The notes: generated by a model from the letters alone, not told the origin. Numbered from the stretch's first letter, positions 44,735 to 53,383 are shown. The stretch: DNA of 64,000 nt from Bacteroidetes bacterium CG12_big_fil_rev_8_21_14_0_65_60_17 (GCA_002787815.1 PCUY01000016.1:89802-153801), one strand, 5' to 3'. A program made the numbers and translations.

Positions 44735-45583
44735 ATGTCGCCTGCAACACAACGCGTTCGGACCATCTGGATTTCTGACTTTCACCTGGGTACGAGGTAC
44801 GCCCGAGCCCGGGATTTGATCGATTTCCTGGCGCATTACGAAAGCGACTATCTGTATCTGGTGGGCGACATCGTTGACGGCTGGGCGCTTTCGAGGTCCT
44901 GGTACTGGACACAGGATCAGAATGATGTCATCCAGAAAATACTGCGCCGTGCCCGGAAAGGGACCGAGGTCACCTACATTCCGGGCAACCATGACGACTT
45001 TGCCCGTGATTACGTCGGTATGCAGTTCGGGCGGGTCATTGTCAGGCACCAGGCCTATCACGACCTGCTCGATGGTCGCCGGTTCCTGATCGTGCACGGC
45101 GATGAATTCGATGGCATTATCCGGTATACCAAATGGCTCCAGAAACTGGGAGCCGTGGCCTATGGCATTGCCCTTGCCCTGAACGGGGTGTTCAACATCA
45201 TTCGTTCCTGGATGGGCCGTCCGTACTGGTCCCTCTCGGCGTATCTGAAGCAGCGCACCAAGAAAGCCCTGCAGTATATAGATGACTTCGAGAAACTGGT
45301 TGCGGAAAAAGCACATCAGGAACAAGTCGATGGCGTCGTGTGTGGGCATATCCACCATGCTGATGAACGTATGATTGACGGCATCCACTACCTGAACTGT
45401 GGCGACTGGGTGGAGAGTTGTACGGCGCTCATCGAATACACCGACGGCCGCCTGGAACTGGTGGATTGGACAAAACGACAGGCGCCTGCCCCGCTTGAGC
45501 TTTTCACCCGGGGCGACGGACTCCCGGGTCACGAGCCGGCATGGAATGTCACTACCGAACCTCTTGCAAAAAGTGCTGATTAA
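44735..45583 (+). CDS. UDP-2,3-diacylglucosamine diphosphatase-like metallophosphoesterase
   Basis: Calcineurin-like phosphoesterase of 282 residues with all five motifs: ISDFHLGT, VGDIVDGW, GNHDD, VHGDEFD and GHIHHAD. The closest type is the LpxH-like family that hydrolyses UDP-2,3-diacylglucosamine in lipid A synthesis. The last base of its stop codon is shared with the ATG of the glycosyltransferase gene, so the two are coupled; this pairing suggests envelope glycolipid metabolism. Confidence 0.88.
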   Translation: MSPATQRVRTIWISDFHLGTRYARARDLIDFLAHYESDYLYLVGDIVDGWALSRSWYWTQDQNDVIQKILRRARKGTEVTYIPGNHDDFARDYVGMQFGRVIVRHQAYHDLLDGRRFLIVHGDEFDGIIRYTKWLQKLGAVAYGIALALNGVFNIIRSWMGRPYWSLSAYLKQRTKKALQYIDDFEKLVAEKAHQEQVDGVVCGHIHHADERMIDGIHYLNCGDWVESCTALIEYTDGRLELVDWTKRQAPAPLELFTRGDGLPGHEPAWNVTTEPLAKSAD

Positions 45584-46782
45584 TGGGACTTCGCATACTT
45601 TTTTGTCTCCAGGGAGAGGGACGCGGTCACATGACACAGGCCATTGCACTCGCAGGCCTGCTTCGCGATGCCGGTCACGAGGTCGTGGCAACGCTCGTCG
45701 GGCACGCTGAAAACGGCACCGTCCCGGCTTTTCTTGGCGAGCGGCTCATGTGTCCCATGCATGCCTACGAAAGTCCCGATATCAAACTCAACGCCGATGC
45801 GCGGGCCATCAACGTGTGGAGAACCACGCTTTCGGCCAGTCGCCTCTCGCTGCGTTACCTGAAGGGCATCCGCTCGATCGATGACCACCTTGAGGCCTAC
45901 CGGCCCGATGTGATGGTGAACTTCTATGAGCCGCTCGCCGGCCTGCGCCGCAATTCGACGGTACCCATGGTGGCCATTGCCCACCAGCACATGTTCCACC
46001 ACTCCCGCTACCCGTTCACGGCCGGCTCGCGCCTCCAGCGGCAGGGCATACTCATGTTCACGAAACTGACCGCCATCAGGGCGGCGCGGCTCCTCGGGTT
46101 GAGCCTGTACGACGCGCCCGACATGCCGCAGATCAACCTGCAGGTTGTGCCGCCCATCCTGCGCCGGGAGTTCTTCGGCCTGAAGCCCCGCCGGACCGAA
46201 CCCCCCTACCTGCTTGTGTACCTGTGGCGACCCGAACTCGTCGGCGAAATCCGCGAATGGTGCGAGGAGCGCCCCCGGTCGCTCGTTCACTGCTTCCTGT
46301 CGCATCCACAGAAAAAAAGAGATGACCAGGTGCTGGACAACCTCGTGCTGCACCACCTCGACGACCGGCTCTTCCTTGAAAAAATGGCTGCCTGCTCCGG
46401 AATAGCCACGACCGCTGGCTTTGAAACCACCGCCGAGGCCATGTATCTGGGTAAACCGCTGCTCATGGTCCCGACACACGTCGAGCAGCAGTGCAACGCC
46501 ATGGATGCCACGCTGCTTGGCGGTGGCTACGCATCAGGCACGTTCGACCTGGAGCGGCTTGAGCACTTCGCGCCCCGCGACCAGTCGACCTTCAAGGCCT
46601 GGGTGGACCGTGCGCCGGAAATCTTCGTCCAGGCCCTTGAAGAGGTGGCAGCAGGCGTCCCGCTCACCGATCGGCCACCGGGCCCGACGCCAACGCACCC
46701 GACCCGCCGGGACGGGGGACACCGAACGCATCCGCAATCACCCGTTGACGGTGTGCAAAAATTCGTCCAAGCTGCCACTTGA
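45583..46782 (+). CDS. MurG-like (GT-B) glycosyltransferase
   Basis: Glycosyltransferase of 399 residues with the MurG-like start LFCLQGEGRGHMTQAIALAGLL and the acceptor/donor region ACSGIATTAGFETTAEAMYLGKPLLMVPTHVEQQCNA split across about residues 265-310. Start ATG overlaps the stop of the phosphoesterase by one base. Likely acts on a cell-envelope lipid or polysaccharide; substrate unknown. The 3' end overlaps the convergent SRPBCC gene by about 119 bp, so the C-terminal 40 residues are poorly conserved. Confidence 0.85.
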   Translation: MGLRILFCLQGEGRGHMTQAIALAGLLRDAGHEVVATLVGHAENGTVPAFLGERLMCPMHAYESPDIKLNADARAINVWRTTLSASRLSLRYLKGIRSIDDHLEAYRPDVMVNFYEPLAGLRRNSTVPMVAIAHQHMFHHSRYPFTAGSRLQRQGILMFTKLTAIRAARLLGLSLYDAPDMPQINLQVVPPILRREFFGLKPRRTEPPYLLVYLWRPELVGEIREWCEERPRSLVHCFLSHPQKKRDDQVLDNLVLHHLDDRLFLEKMAACSGIATTAGFETTAEAMYLGKPLLMVPTHVEQQCNAMDATLLGGGYASGTFDLERLEHFAPRDQSTFKAWVDRAPEIFVQALEEVAAGVPLTDRPPGPTPTHPTRRDGGHRTHPQSPVDGVQKFVQAAT

Positions 46783-47167
46783 CGAGGGGCAGGGCCACAT
46801 CCCCAAGAGGCGAGAGCGGCAGGGCATAACGAACGTGATCGGTGACAAGCGTTCCCCCGTCGCGCTCTTCGAAACCATGCCGGTGGATCCACGTCCGGTA
46901 CGGCCCCTTGAGCTGCGTATCCTCGAACGAATACGGCGGATCCCAGGCCGTGATTTCCGTGCGCCAACGAAACGGAAGACCGGCCAGGCGCAACCGGTAG
47001 TCAATAAGCGCGCCCACGCGCATTTCGATGGGCTGAGGGGAGAGAATCCGGAAGCGGAGTTCGTCCGGCGTAATAGCCTCGAGGTTCGCGGCATCGGCAA
47101 AAAAGTCGAATACCTCCTGGCGCGGCCTCTCGAGCCACTGTTCAGTATGCAGCGTGTGGGTAATCAT
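46664..47167 (-). CDS. SRPBCC (START-like) ligand-binding protein
   Basis: Protein of 167 residues with the START/polyketide-cyclase-like fold: TEQWLERPRQEVFDFFADAA at the N-terminus, IDYRLRLAGLPFRWRTEIT, WDPPYSFEDTQLKGPYRTW, and a long C-terminal helix. Common in Bacteroidota beside oxidoreductases; ligand unknown. The last 20 residues, overlapping the convergent glycosyltransferase, are probably not conserved. Confidence 0.85.
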   Translation of the reverse strand: MITHTLHTEQWLERPRQEVFDFFADAANLEAITPDELRFRILSPQPIEMRVGALIDYRLRLAGLPFRWRTEITAWDPPYSFEDTQLKGPYRTWIHRHGFEERDGGTLVTDHVRYALPLSPLGDVALPLVKWQLGRIFAHRQRVIADAFGVPRPGGSGALASGPVADR

Positions 47168-47226
47168 GCCACATCATCCGGTTGTGCGTACATTGCAGAC
47201 ATAACGATCCCAACCGACAAACCGAC

Positions 47227-47811
47227 ATGAAGTCTCTTCGGGCCCTGCCCCTCCTTCTCGTTGTCGCCATTTCTTCTTCCGCATGCGCTCAACAGCCGGA
47301 TCCGCGGCTCCTGGGCGAAGCCCTCTCGGCCGCGCCCGAAGCGTTCCACGGAACGGCCACCGTCTACGCGTTCAACGATGCCGGCGCACTTGAGGTCATT
47401 CGTGAGGGAGACGGTACGTTCTTCTGCGCAGCCGACAACCCGAACGTGGAAGGGTTCGAAGCCACATGCTGGCAGGCGGCACTCGATGCCTATGTGCGCC
47501 GCGGTCACGAACTCAAATCCCAGGGCATTGATGGCCGCGAAACCGTGGGTATGCGCGAGGCTGAAATCGACGCCGGTACGCTCGAATGGTTTGACGGGGA
47601 GGCAACCATGTACCTTCGTTACGGTGAAAATGCACGCTGGGACGAGGAACTGGGTGAGGTCGTGGACTCCAAACTGCGCTACGTCGTCTACACGCCCTAC
47701 GCCACGACCGAATCCACAGGGCTGCCACTTGAGCCCATGACGCCCGGCGGACCCTGGATCATGAATCCGGGCACGTTCCGCGCGCACATCATGCTGCTGC
47801 CGCCAAACTGA
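47227..47811 (+). CDS. Secreted protein of unknown function
   Basis: Protein of about 194 residues from ATG 47227. The first 20 residues are a signal peptide (MKSLRALPLLLVVAISSSAC followed by AQQPDP); the SSAC could be a weak lipobox. The mature part is alpha/beta with Cys pair FFCAADNPNVEGFEATCW. No family recognised. It diverges from the SRPBCC gene across 59 bp. Confidence 0.65.
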   Translation: MKSLRALPLLLVVAISSSACAQQPDPRLLGEALSAAPEAFHGTATVYAFNDAGALEVIREGDGTFFCAADNPNVEGFEATCWQAALDAYVRRGHELKSQGIDGRETVGMREAEIDAGTLEWFDGEATMYLRYGENARWDEELGEVVDSKLRYVVYTPYATTESTGLPLEPMTPGGPWIMNPGTFRAHIMLLPPN

Positions 47812-47839
47812 CCTTTCCGGGCGGCCTCAGACGTTCTTT

Positions 47840-48805
47840 TCAGCGGGTAGATGCGGCGCTCTCGAGGTACTCCCGGGCGTCCTGCCCGATGTGCGGTATG
47901 CCCCGCTCGCGAGAGAGCTCAAGTTGACGCTGACGCTCCCGCAGCCGCTCGCGGTCTGCTTCTGTTCGCTCCGCATGGCAATACAGACAACTCACGCCTT
48001 CTTCCCATGAGGGCAGCGTCATGTCCTTCTCCGTTACGGGCATACGACATGCATGGCACATGGCGTACGTGCCGGGCTCAAGCGCGTGATTGACCGTTAC
48101 GCGATTGTCGAATACGAAACACTCGCCCTCCCAGAGCGACTCGTCGGCCGGTACACGTTCGAGGTAATTCAATATGCCGCCTTCCAGGTGAAAGACCTTC
48201 TCGAAACCGCGGCTGCGCAGGTAGGAGGTGGCCTTCTCGCAGCGGATGCCTCCCGTACAGAACATGGCAATGGGTTCGGTTTCGTGGCCCGCGAGTTCGC
48301 GTTCCACATAGTCCGGGAACTCCCTGAAAGAGGTCGTCTGCGGGTTTCGTGCTCCCCGGAACGTGCCTACTTCCACTTCATAGTCGTTGCGCGTATCGAC
48401 GAGAATGGTGGCGGGGTCCGAAATGAGCCGGTTCCAGTCCTCAGGCGGGACGTATGTGCCGACTACCCTGTTCGGATCCACACCGTCAACGCCGAGCGTC
48501 ACAATTTCTTTCTTGAGGCGCACCTTGGCGCGCAGAAACGGCATTTCTGCCGCCTCGGATTCCTTGTGGATCAGGTCGCCAAACCCCTCGATGCCCCTGA
48601 TTTCAGCGAGCACGGCATGCACGTTGTCCCGGGCACCCGCAATGGTCCCGTTTATTCCCTCGTCAGCTACAAGCAGGGTTCCACGTACGGCATGCTGCTC
48701 CATGACGCGTTGCAGGGCGGCCTGCGCGGCTTCCGTGTCAGGTACGGGGTGGAATCTGTACAGGGCCGCAACCAGGATGGGTGCGGATGCAGGCTCGTTC
48801 TTCAT
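47840..48805 (-). CDS. trhO: tRNA uridine(34) hydroxylase TrhO (rhodanese-like)
   Basis: Rhodanese-fold enzyme of 321 residues that makes 5-hydroxyuridine at position 34 of tRNA, using oxygen. The N-terminal acylphosphatase-like domain (LVADEGINGTIAG) is followed by a rhodanese domain with active loop CTGGIRCEKATSYL (Cys about residue 181), then a zinc-type C-terminal region with CHACRMP and CLYCHAE. Matches YceA/TrhO family length and order. Confidence 0.93.
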   Translation of the reverse strand: MKNEPASAPILVAALYRFHPVPDTEAAQAALQRVMEQHAVRGTLLVADEGINGTIAGARDNVHAVLAEIRGIEGFGDLIHKESEAAEMPFLRAKVRLKKEIVTLGVDGVDPNRVVGTYVPPEDWNRLISDPATILVDTRNDYEVEVGTFRGARNPQTTSFREFPDYVERELAGHETEPIAMFCTGGIRCEKATSYLRSRGFEKVFHLEGGILNYLERVPADESLWEGECFVFDNRVTVNHALEPGTYAMCHACRMPVTEKDMTLPSWEEGVSCLYCHAERTEADRERLRERQRQLELSRERGIPHIGQDAREYLESAASTR

Positions 48806-48808
48806 GGC

Positions 48809-48838
48809 CGGAGGATCAGGTATCGGAGGATCAGGTAT
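48809..48838. repeat. 15-bp direct tandem repeat (two copies)
   Basis: The unit CGGAGGATCAGGTAT occurs twice in a row between the trhO start and the stop of the NTF2-like lipoprotein gene. It is a short tandem duplication and extends the leader between the two genes. Confidence 0.9.
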
Positions 48839-49407
48839 CAGTTGTCGGTGTCCTGTTCGTGCTCTCGAATCTGCTGAACAATGCTGCGGGCCAATTCGTT
48901 CGGCACGAGTACCGTCAGATTGTACTGGGCCACCTTCCAGGCACCGTCTTCACGCAACAGCACGCCCGATCCACGTGTCTCCCCCATGTTCACGTTCTCG
49001 AGCCGCTCGTCGAACCAGGCCACATCCCCACCGGGTGCGAAATCTACGTGGCGCTCGAGCACATGGTATTCCCAGCCGCCTCCGTCCTCGAAACGGGGCT
49101 GCGCGTAGGCCTTGAAGTCGGCAATTGGCCAGCGTTCGGTGGCGTCTGTTCCAAGGAATACCGCCTGCTTGGAGTAGAGGTCGAAATACGCGTCGAAATC
49201 GGCGCGTGCCGCCTGCGCATGGATCTGGTCCAGCGTGTGGTTTACGGCCGCCACGTCGGCTTCGGTGTGGCCTCTCGCGGATGTGGCATCGGGCTGGCAG
49301 CCGGGGAAGAGGACCAGAAGCAGCACGGCGACAGCCATGGGCGGGAGGCCGACAGCGCCGTCGCGACCAACACCTGGGAAAAACCGGGGAAACACGTCAG
49401 ATATCAT
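48838..49407 (-). CDS. NTF2-like lipoprotein
   Basis: Protein of 189 residues with a membrane segment around residues 24-36 and lipobox-like LLVLFPGC, then a SnoaL/NTF2-like domain (VAAVNHTLDQIHAQAARADF, YSKQAVFLGTDATERWPIAD, DGAWKVAQYNLTVLVP). It overlaps the CDGSH gene by one base. If translation starts at ATG 49338 (residue 24), the signal is a regular lipoprotein signal. Function unknown. Confidence 0.75.
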   Translation of the reverse strand: MISDVFPRFFPGVGRDGAVGLPPMAVAVLLLVLFPGCQPDATSARGHTEADVAAVNHTLDQIHAQAARADFDAYFDLYSKQAVFLGTDATERWPIADFKAYAQPRFEDGGGWEYHVLERHVDFAPGGDVAWFDERLENVNMGETRGSGVLLREDGAWKVAQYNLTVLVPNELARSIVQQIREHEQDTDN

Positions 49408-50060
49408 TACTCTGCCTCGAAATTTGCATCGCGGTGCGCGCCGTCACAGAAGGGTTTGTTCTGCGAGTGGCCACACCGGCAGAGCGCCACTTTCGTTCCC
49501 TTCCAGCGGACCTGCCCGCTGGCTGCGCGGATGGACAGGTTGCCACCTATGAGCAGCGGTCCATTCGGGGCGCGGCCCACTTTGAGCGGCCCGCCTTCCG
49601 ATTCCAGGCCCGGCCCTTCCTGACCGACGGCACCGGAATCATCGAACCCCGATTGTTTGTGGCTGTTGTCACAGAATGGTTTGTTTTTCGATGCGCCACA
49701 CCGGCAGAGTGCGGCGCGGAACCGGACGCCCTCCATGTCCCTGTCAGCGCCATCCACCTCCAGTTGGCCTTCGAAATACAGAGGTCCATCCGGGCACACG
49801 GTGACCGTATTGCCAGGCGGCGTGTCTCCCTGCACGCGTCCGTCAGTGTCGCGCGCCACGAGCGCACCCGACGGGCAGCGCGCCACGACCGCATCTACCG
49901 TACCAGCGTCGACCAGATCCGGCTGGCCCCACGGCTTGCGACCGTAGACAAACAGGTCACTTCTGTCGCGTACGCACTCGGCGGCGTGGATACAGAGCCC
50001 CGCGTCCCAGCTTACCGTGCGCTCTTCTCCCTCGAATGTCAATTTTTTCCGTTTGGACAT
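49407..50060 (-). CDS. Tandem CDGSH iron-sulfur protein with N-terminal Fer4-like domain
   Basis: Cytosolic protein of 217 residues. N-terminal YjdI-type domain with four cysteines (CIHAAEC ... CPSGAL) for a divergent Fe-S cluster, then CPDGPLYFEG, then two CDGSH motifs: CRCGASKNKPFCDNSH (about residues 122-137) and CRCGHSQNKPFCDGAH (about 194-209), each with three Cys and one His for a [2Fe-2S] cluster. The frame is open up to 50684, but that upstream part is the opposite-frame shadow of the S9 peptidase, so ATG 50060 is the start. Redox or Fe-S-transfer role is inferred. Confidence 0.9.
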   Translation of the reverse strand: MSKRKKLTFEGEERTVSWDAGLCIHAAECVRDRSDLFVYGRKPWGQPDLVDAGTVDAVVARCPSGALVARDTDGRVQGDTPPGNTVTVCPDGPLYFEGQLEVDGADRDMEGVRFRAALCRCGASKNKPFCDNSHKQSGFDDSGAVGQEGPGLESEGGPLKVGRAPNGPLLIGGNLSIRAASGQVRWKGTKVALCRCGHSQNKPFCDGAHRDANFEAE

Positions 50061-50100
50061 GATTTGGCTTTCTTTTTTCAGTACCCGGACAATATAACAT

Positions 50101-52692
50101 TCACCGCGTCCTTGGCCGCTCGCGCTGCAGCTCAATGATATCGGCGCTCCAGGTATCGTCACCGAGCAGGTGCTGCACGAAGTATTCGGCGCGCAACCAG
50201 AACCAGTAGTCCGACATGCTTCCGTAGCCATGGCGCTGCCCGGGAAACAGGAAGAAATCGAACCGTTTGTTGGCCTTGATGAGTGCATCGGCCATGCGGA
50301 TGGTAGATGCCGGATGCACGTTGTTGTCCTCGTCCGATGTGGTGAGCAGCAGGCGTCCCTTGAGGTTGGATGCGAGCGCTTGGTTGATACCGATGTCGAA
50401 TTCGAACGATACGTCCCCCGAGTCGCTGACCACCTCCTTGACGCCATTATGCTGCTCGGACCAGTAACGGTTGTAGATCCGGTTGTCGTGGTTTCCTGAC
50501 GAGGAAACGGCCACCTTGAAGAAATCCGGATAGACGAGCATGGCGGCCGTCGACATGAAGCCGCCCCCGGAGTGACCGTAGATGCCGACTCGATCCAGGT
50601 CCAGCCAGGCATGGCGCGCCCCCAGCTGCTCGGCGGCGGCTTTTTTGTCATCCAGGCCGTAATCGCGCAGGTTGCCGTATCCATAGTTGTGATACCACTT
50701 GGAGCGTGCCGGATGCCCGCCCCGGTTGCCGACCGTTATGACGACCATGCCGAATTGTGCGAGGGCGGTTTCACTCGCCGCCGTCGAAAAGGACTTGGCA
50801 ACGGCCTCGGTCTGCGGGCCGGGGTAGACGTATTCCACGAGCGGGTAGACGCGCGTCGAGTCGAAGTCAAAGGGCTTGTACATAACGCCGTAGAGATCCG
50901 TGATGCCGTCGGCCGCCTTGACAGTGAAGGGCTCGGGAAAGCGGTAACCAGCTTCCATGAGCCTCGAAAAGTCGGCCTCCTCGAGCGGCATGACTTCGGC
51001 GCCATCGGCCCGGAGGAGCGTCGAGCGCGGGACCGTGTTGATGCGTGACAAGTTGTTGACGAAGAACCTTCCCGATTCGCTGGCCGACGCGCGGTGGTCG
51101 AAGTTGCCCGCGTTCAACAGACGCAACCCCCGGCCGTCGAGCCCGACACGGTAGAGGTGCAGGTAGTAGGGATCCTCGCTGGCCTCCCGGCCACCGGCTT
51201 CAAAAAACAGCACGCCGTCGCGCTCGGCAATGCGCTCGACCGAGCGGACGGAAAATGGTCCGGAAGTAAGCTGCGAGCGCAGCGTTCCGTCGGGTGCATA
51301 GCGGTAGAGGTGCGCCCATCCGTCGCGCTCGGACCACCAGATGATGTCGCCGCCCGAGAGCAGGTGCGGCGTCTGGACTTCGATATAGGTATTGAACCGC
51401 TCCTCGAAAACCACATCCGCCCGTCCCGTTGCCGCCTCGACGCGCAGCACGTCGACCCGCTTGTAGTCGCGGCTCTGCCGGTACATCAGGAACGAACCGG
51501 GCTCCGTCGTCAGCCAGCGCTGCTGAAAGGCGCTCTCATCCCCGGCGTACCGGAATTGCCGCTCGGTGAAGACGCCTACCTGCTGGTCGACCCAGAGCGA
51601 ATCATCGACCACCCAGGTGGAGTCCTGCGCGACGGATCCGATTTCGAGGTGGTACTGGGCCACGTTTTTCTCGCCCGGCATACCATATTTGTACGTCTCA
51701 AGCTCCGGCCGGCCCTTTTCCGTCGAATGGATGATCCACAGATCGCCCACCTCGCGCAGGTCCATGCGCATGACGGTGAAGTACTCCGATCCGGGCGACC
51801 ACACGATATCGGCCCGTTTGCGCTTGTCCCGGTTCTCCTCCACTTCCGACGCCGTGCTTCCGTGGTGCTGCCCGAGTCGCCACCTGCTGGCGACATACGA
51901 GAAGAATTCCTCGCCACCGGTCGTAAGCTGGATTTCCTCCACCTCGACCTTTTCTTCCGCCTCATCGGCCTCGTCACCCGACTTCCCGCGCCGCGCATCC
52001 AGAATGCGCGCGTAGTCCTCACCGCTCATTTTGTACAGGTTTTCGTACCGGGCAAAAATGACCCAGGCGCCGTCGGGCGATACCGATGCCCAGCCCGGGT
52101 GGTTGTCGGGCTTCTCGGGGTCCTCGAGCTCGCGCAGCGTCTGCGAGTCGACCTGATATTCGAAGTAGAACACCTTGTTGCGCATTTCCTTTTCGCGCGT
52201 GGCCGTCGAGTCCTGCTGCGTATTGCCACGCTCGCCTTCCTCGGACGGGACCTCTTCCTCCTCGGACGACTCGACCTCGAAGCGCAGCGTATTCGCATCC
52301 TCGAACACGATATTTCGAATGGGGAGATGCCTTGCATCGAATGGATCGCGCGTTATGCGCGTCAGTTCGGCCGCAATCCGGTCGCGGTCGAACACTTCGC
52401 GCTTTGTGCCCCGCTCCGGATTGACAACGAACCAGGTCGTGCCCTCCGACGTCTCCCACTCGTACCAGAACGCCTCCCCGTCGGGAATCCAGTTCGGCCG
52501 CACCGAAGTTGAGTAGACGAGATCCCGTATGTTGTAGGGAGCAAACCGGGCGGCGAGTTCATAATTGGCCCGCGGTTCAGATGCGGAAGAGGCCTGTTGC
52601 ACGCTCTGGGCCTGGGAAGTGCGATCTGCCGAGAGCAGGACGGGAATGAGCAATATGAGTAGAAGAGGGCGCATAAGCGGGACAAGGCGCAT
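50101..52692 (-). CDS. Secreted S9B dipeptidyl peptidase (DPP IV-like)
   Basis: Prolyl oligopeptidase-family serine peptidase of 863 residues. Signal peptide (MRPLLLILLIPVLLSADRTS) followed by an eight-blade propeller domain (about 40-590) and an alpha/beta-hydrolase domain. Catalytic Ser in GIYGHSGGGFMS, Asp in TTSDEDNNVHP, His in GQRHGYGS. Releases N-terminal dipeptides, preferring proline at position 2. A charged Glu/Asp insertion (SSEEEEVPSEEGER) lies in the propeller. It diverges from the DksA-type gene with only about 20 bp between starts. Confidence 0.94.
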   Translation of the reverse strand: MRLVPLMRPLLLILLIPVLLSADRTSQAQSVQQASSASEPRANYELAARFAPYNIRDLVYSTSVRPNWIPDGEAFWYEWETSEGTTWFVVNPERGTKREVFDRDRIAAELTRITRDPFDARHLPIRNIVFEDANTLRFEVESSEEEEVPSEEGERGNTQQDSTATREKEMRNKVFYFEYQVDSQTLRELEDPEKPDNHPGWASVSPDGAWVIFARYENLYKMSGEDYARILDARRGKSGDEADEAEEKVEVEEIQLTTGGEEFFSYVASRWRLGQHHGSTASEVEENRDKRKRADIVWSPGSEYFTVMRMDLREVGDLWIIHSTEKGRPELETYKYGMPGEKNVAQYHLEIGSVAQDSTWVVDDSLWVDQQVGVFTERQFRYAGDESAFQQRWLTTEPGSFLMYRQSRDYKRVDVLRVEAATGRADVVFEERFNTYIEVQTPHLLSGGDIIWWSERDGWAHLYRYAPDGTLRSQLTSGPFSVRSVERIAERDGVLFFEAGGREASEDPYYLHLYRVGLDGRGLRLLNAGNFDHRASASESGRFFVNNLSRINTVPRSTLLRADGAEVMPLEEADFSRLMEAGYRFPEPFTVKAADGITDLYGVMYKPFDFDSTRVYPLVEYVYPGPQTEAVAKSFSTAASETALAQFGMVVITVGNRGGHPARSKWYHNYGYGNLRDYGLDDKKAAAEQLGARHAWLDLDRVGIYGHSGGGFMSTAAMLVYPDFFKVAVSSSGNHDNRIYNRYWSEQHNGVKEVVSDSGDVSFEFDIGINQALASNLKGRLLLTTSDEDNNVHPASTIRMADALIKANKRFDFFLFPGQRHGYGSMSDYWFWLRAEYFVQHLLGDDTWSADIIELQRERPRTR

Positions 52693-52712
52693 GGTGACGA
52701 CCGATTGATTCC

Positions 52713-53051
52713 ATGGACAATAACGAACACATCCGATTCAGGAAAATACTTCTTTCACTGCATGGAAGTCTGTCGCGTGAAGTGAAGGAGGCCACGTCTG
52801 CCGACAGCAGCATTACGCCCGACAACGCCATAGGTCGGCTCACGCGCATGGAAGCCATCCAGTCGCAGGCCATGTCGGTGGCCGGGAAAGAGCGCATGAA
52901 GAAGCGGATCCAGGCCATTGAGCGCGCGCTGACAGCGATCGATGACGGCACGTACGGCACGTGCGTCCGGTGCGGAGAACCTATTCCATCGGGCCGGCTC
53001 GAGGTCATGCCCGAGAGCCGCGTGTGTGTTCCCTGCGCCCAGCGGGGGTAG
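52713..53051 (+). CDS. DksA/TraR-type C4 zinc-finger regulator
   Basis: Protein of 112 residues with a coiled-coil N-terminal half and a C-terminal zinc finger CVRCGEPIPSGRLEVMPESR followed by CVPC (four Cys). Binds the RNA polymerase secondary channel in relatives, modulating stringent-type control. It lacks an obvious DxxDxA tip motif. Start ATG 52713 is only 20 bp from the divergent peptidase start. Confidence 0.9.
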   Translation: MDNNEHIRFRKILLSLHGSLSREVKEATSADSSITPDNAIGRLTRMEAIQSQAMSVAGKERMKKRIQAIERALTAIDDGTYGTCVRCGEPIPSGRLEVMPESRVCVPCAQRG

Positions 53052-53116
53052 CCCGCAGGCCCATGGACGGCACGCCAGAGTACCTTTCTTTCTTCACGAC
53101 CATTCCGTACTATTTC

Positions 53117-53325
53117 GGCGTGTTCATACTACGTCGGAGTCCGCTGACGGTGGACACGCATTTGGCCCCGTCCCAGCGGGTAGCGCCGGAAATGGCGTTT
53201 CTCTTTGTTGTTCGTCGCTCTGGCGAAATACTTCGCCGAATGACGCTGCCATACTTCGCTCCTCACGCCTTGACAAACGCCATTTCCGACTGCTACAGCG
53301 GCCTCCGACGTAGTGTGAACACGCC
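53117..53325. repeat. 209-bp palindromic foldback element (MITE-like)
   Basis: Terminal inverted repeats of 23 bp (53117-53139 and 53303-53325) read GGCGTGTTCATACTACGTCG with one mismatch (T/C) to the right end. A second internal pair of 13 bp, GGAAATGGCGTTT (53188-53200), is perfectly complementary to 53275-53287, and GGCGAA/TTCGCC lies near the centre. The whole unit could fold into one long hairpin. Together with its flanks it fills the 332-bp gap between the DksA-type and cytochrome genes (53052-53383), in which I see no gene. No transposase is present; other copies would show whether it is mobile. Confidence 0.65.
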
Positions 53326-53340
53326 TTAGGCGTGTCTGAA
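53325..53340. promoter_or_regulatory. Second DtxR/MntR-like box
   Basis: Sequence CTTAGGCGTGTCTGAA matches the box at 43629-43644 in 13 of 16 positions. It starts at the last base of the foldback element and is 43 bp upstream of the preferred cytochrome start. The overlapping hairpin ACACGCC-TTA-GGCGTGT (53319-53335) makes the reading ambiguous: it may belong to the element. Confidence 0.35.
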
Positions 53341-53358
53341 TATTTTGGACCCAATGTC

Positions 53359-53382
53359 CCAGAGATACAACCAGAGATACAA
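53359..53382. repeat. 12-bp direct tandem repeat (two copies)
   Basis: CCAGAGATACAA occurs twice in direct succession immediately before the ATG at 53384. It lies in the leader of the cytochrome gene or, if translation starts at 53354, encodes the repeated QRYN residues. Confidence 0.85.
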
Positions 53383-53383
53383 C

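Noticed and set aside
44354-45691. 445-codon minus-strand frame across two genes
   Set aside because: Covers the LpxH-like gene, which has all five metallophosphoesterase motifs on the + strand, and part of the Gfo/Idh gene in another frame.
50061-50684. N-terminal extension of the CDGSH protein
   Set aside because: It is an out-of-frame reading of the S9 peptidase gene; the Fer4-like domain begins just after ATG 50060.
51094-52512. 472-codon open frame on the + strand
   Set aside because: It is the shadow of the S9 dipeptidyl peptidase, whose catalytic triad is seen on the minus strand.
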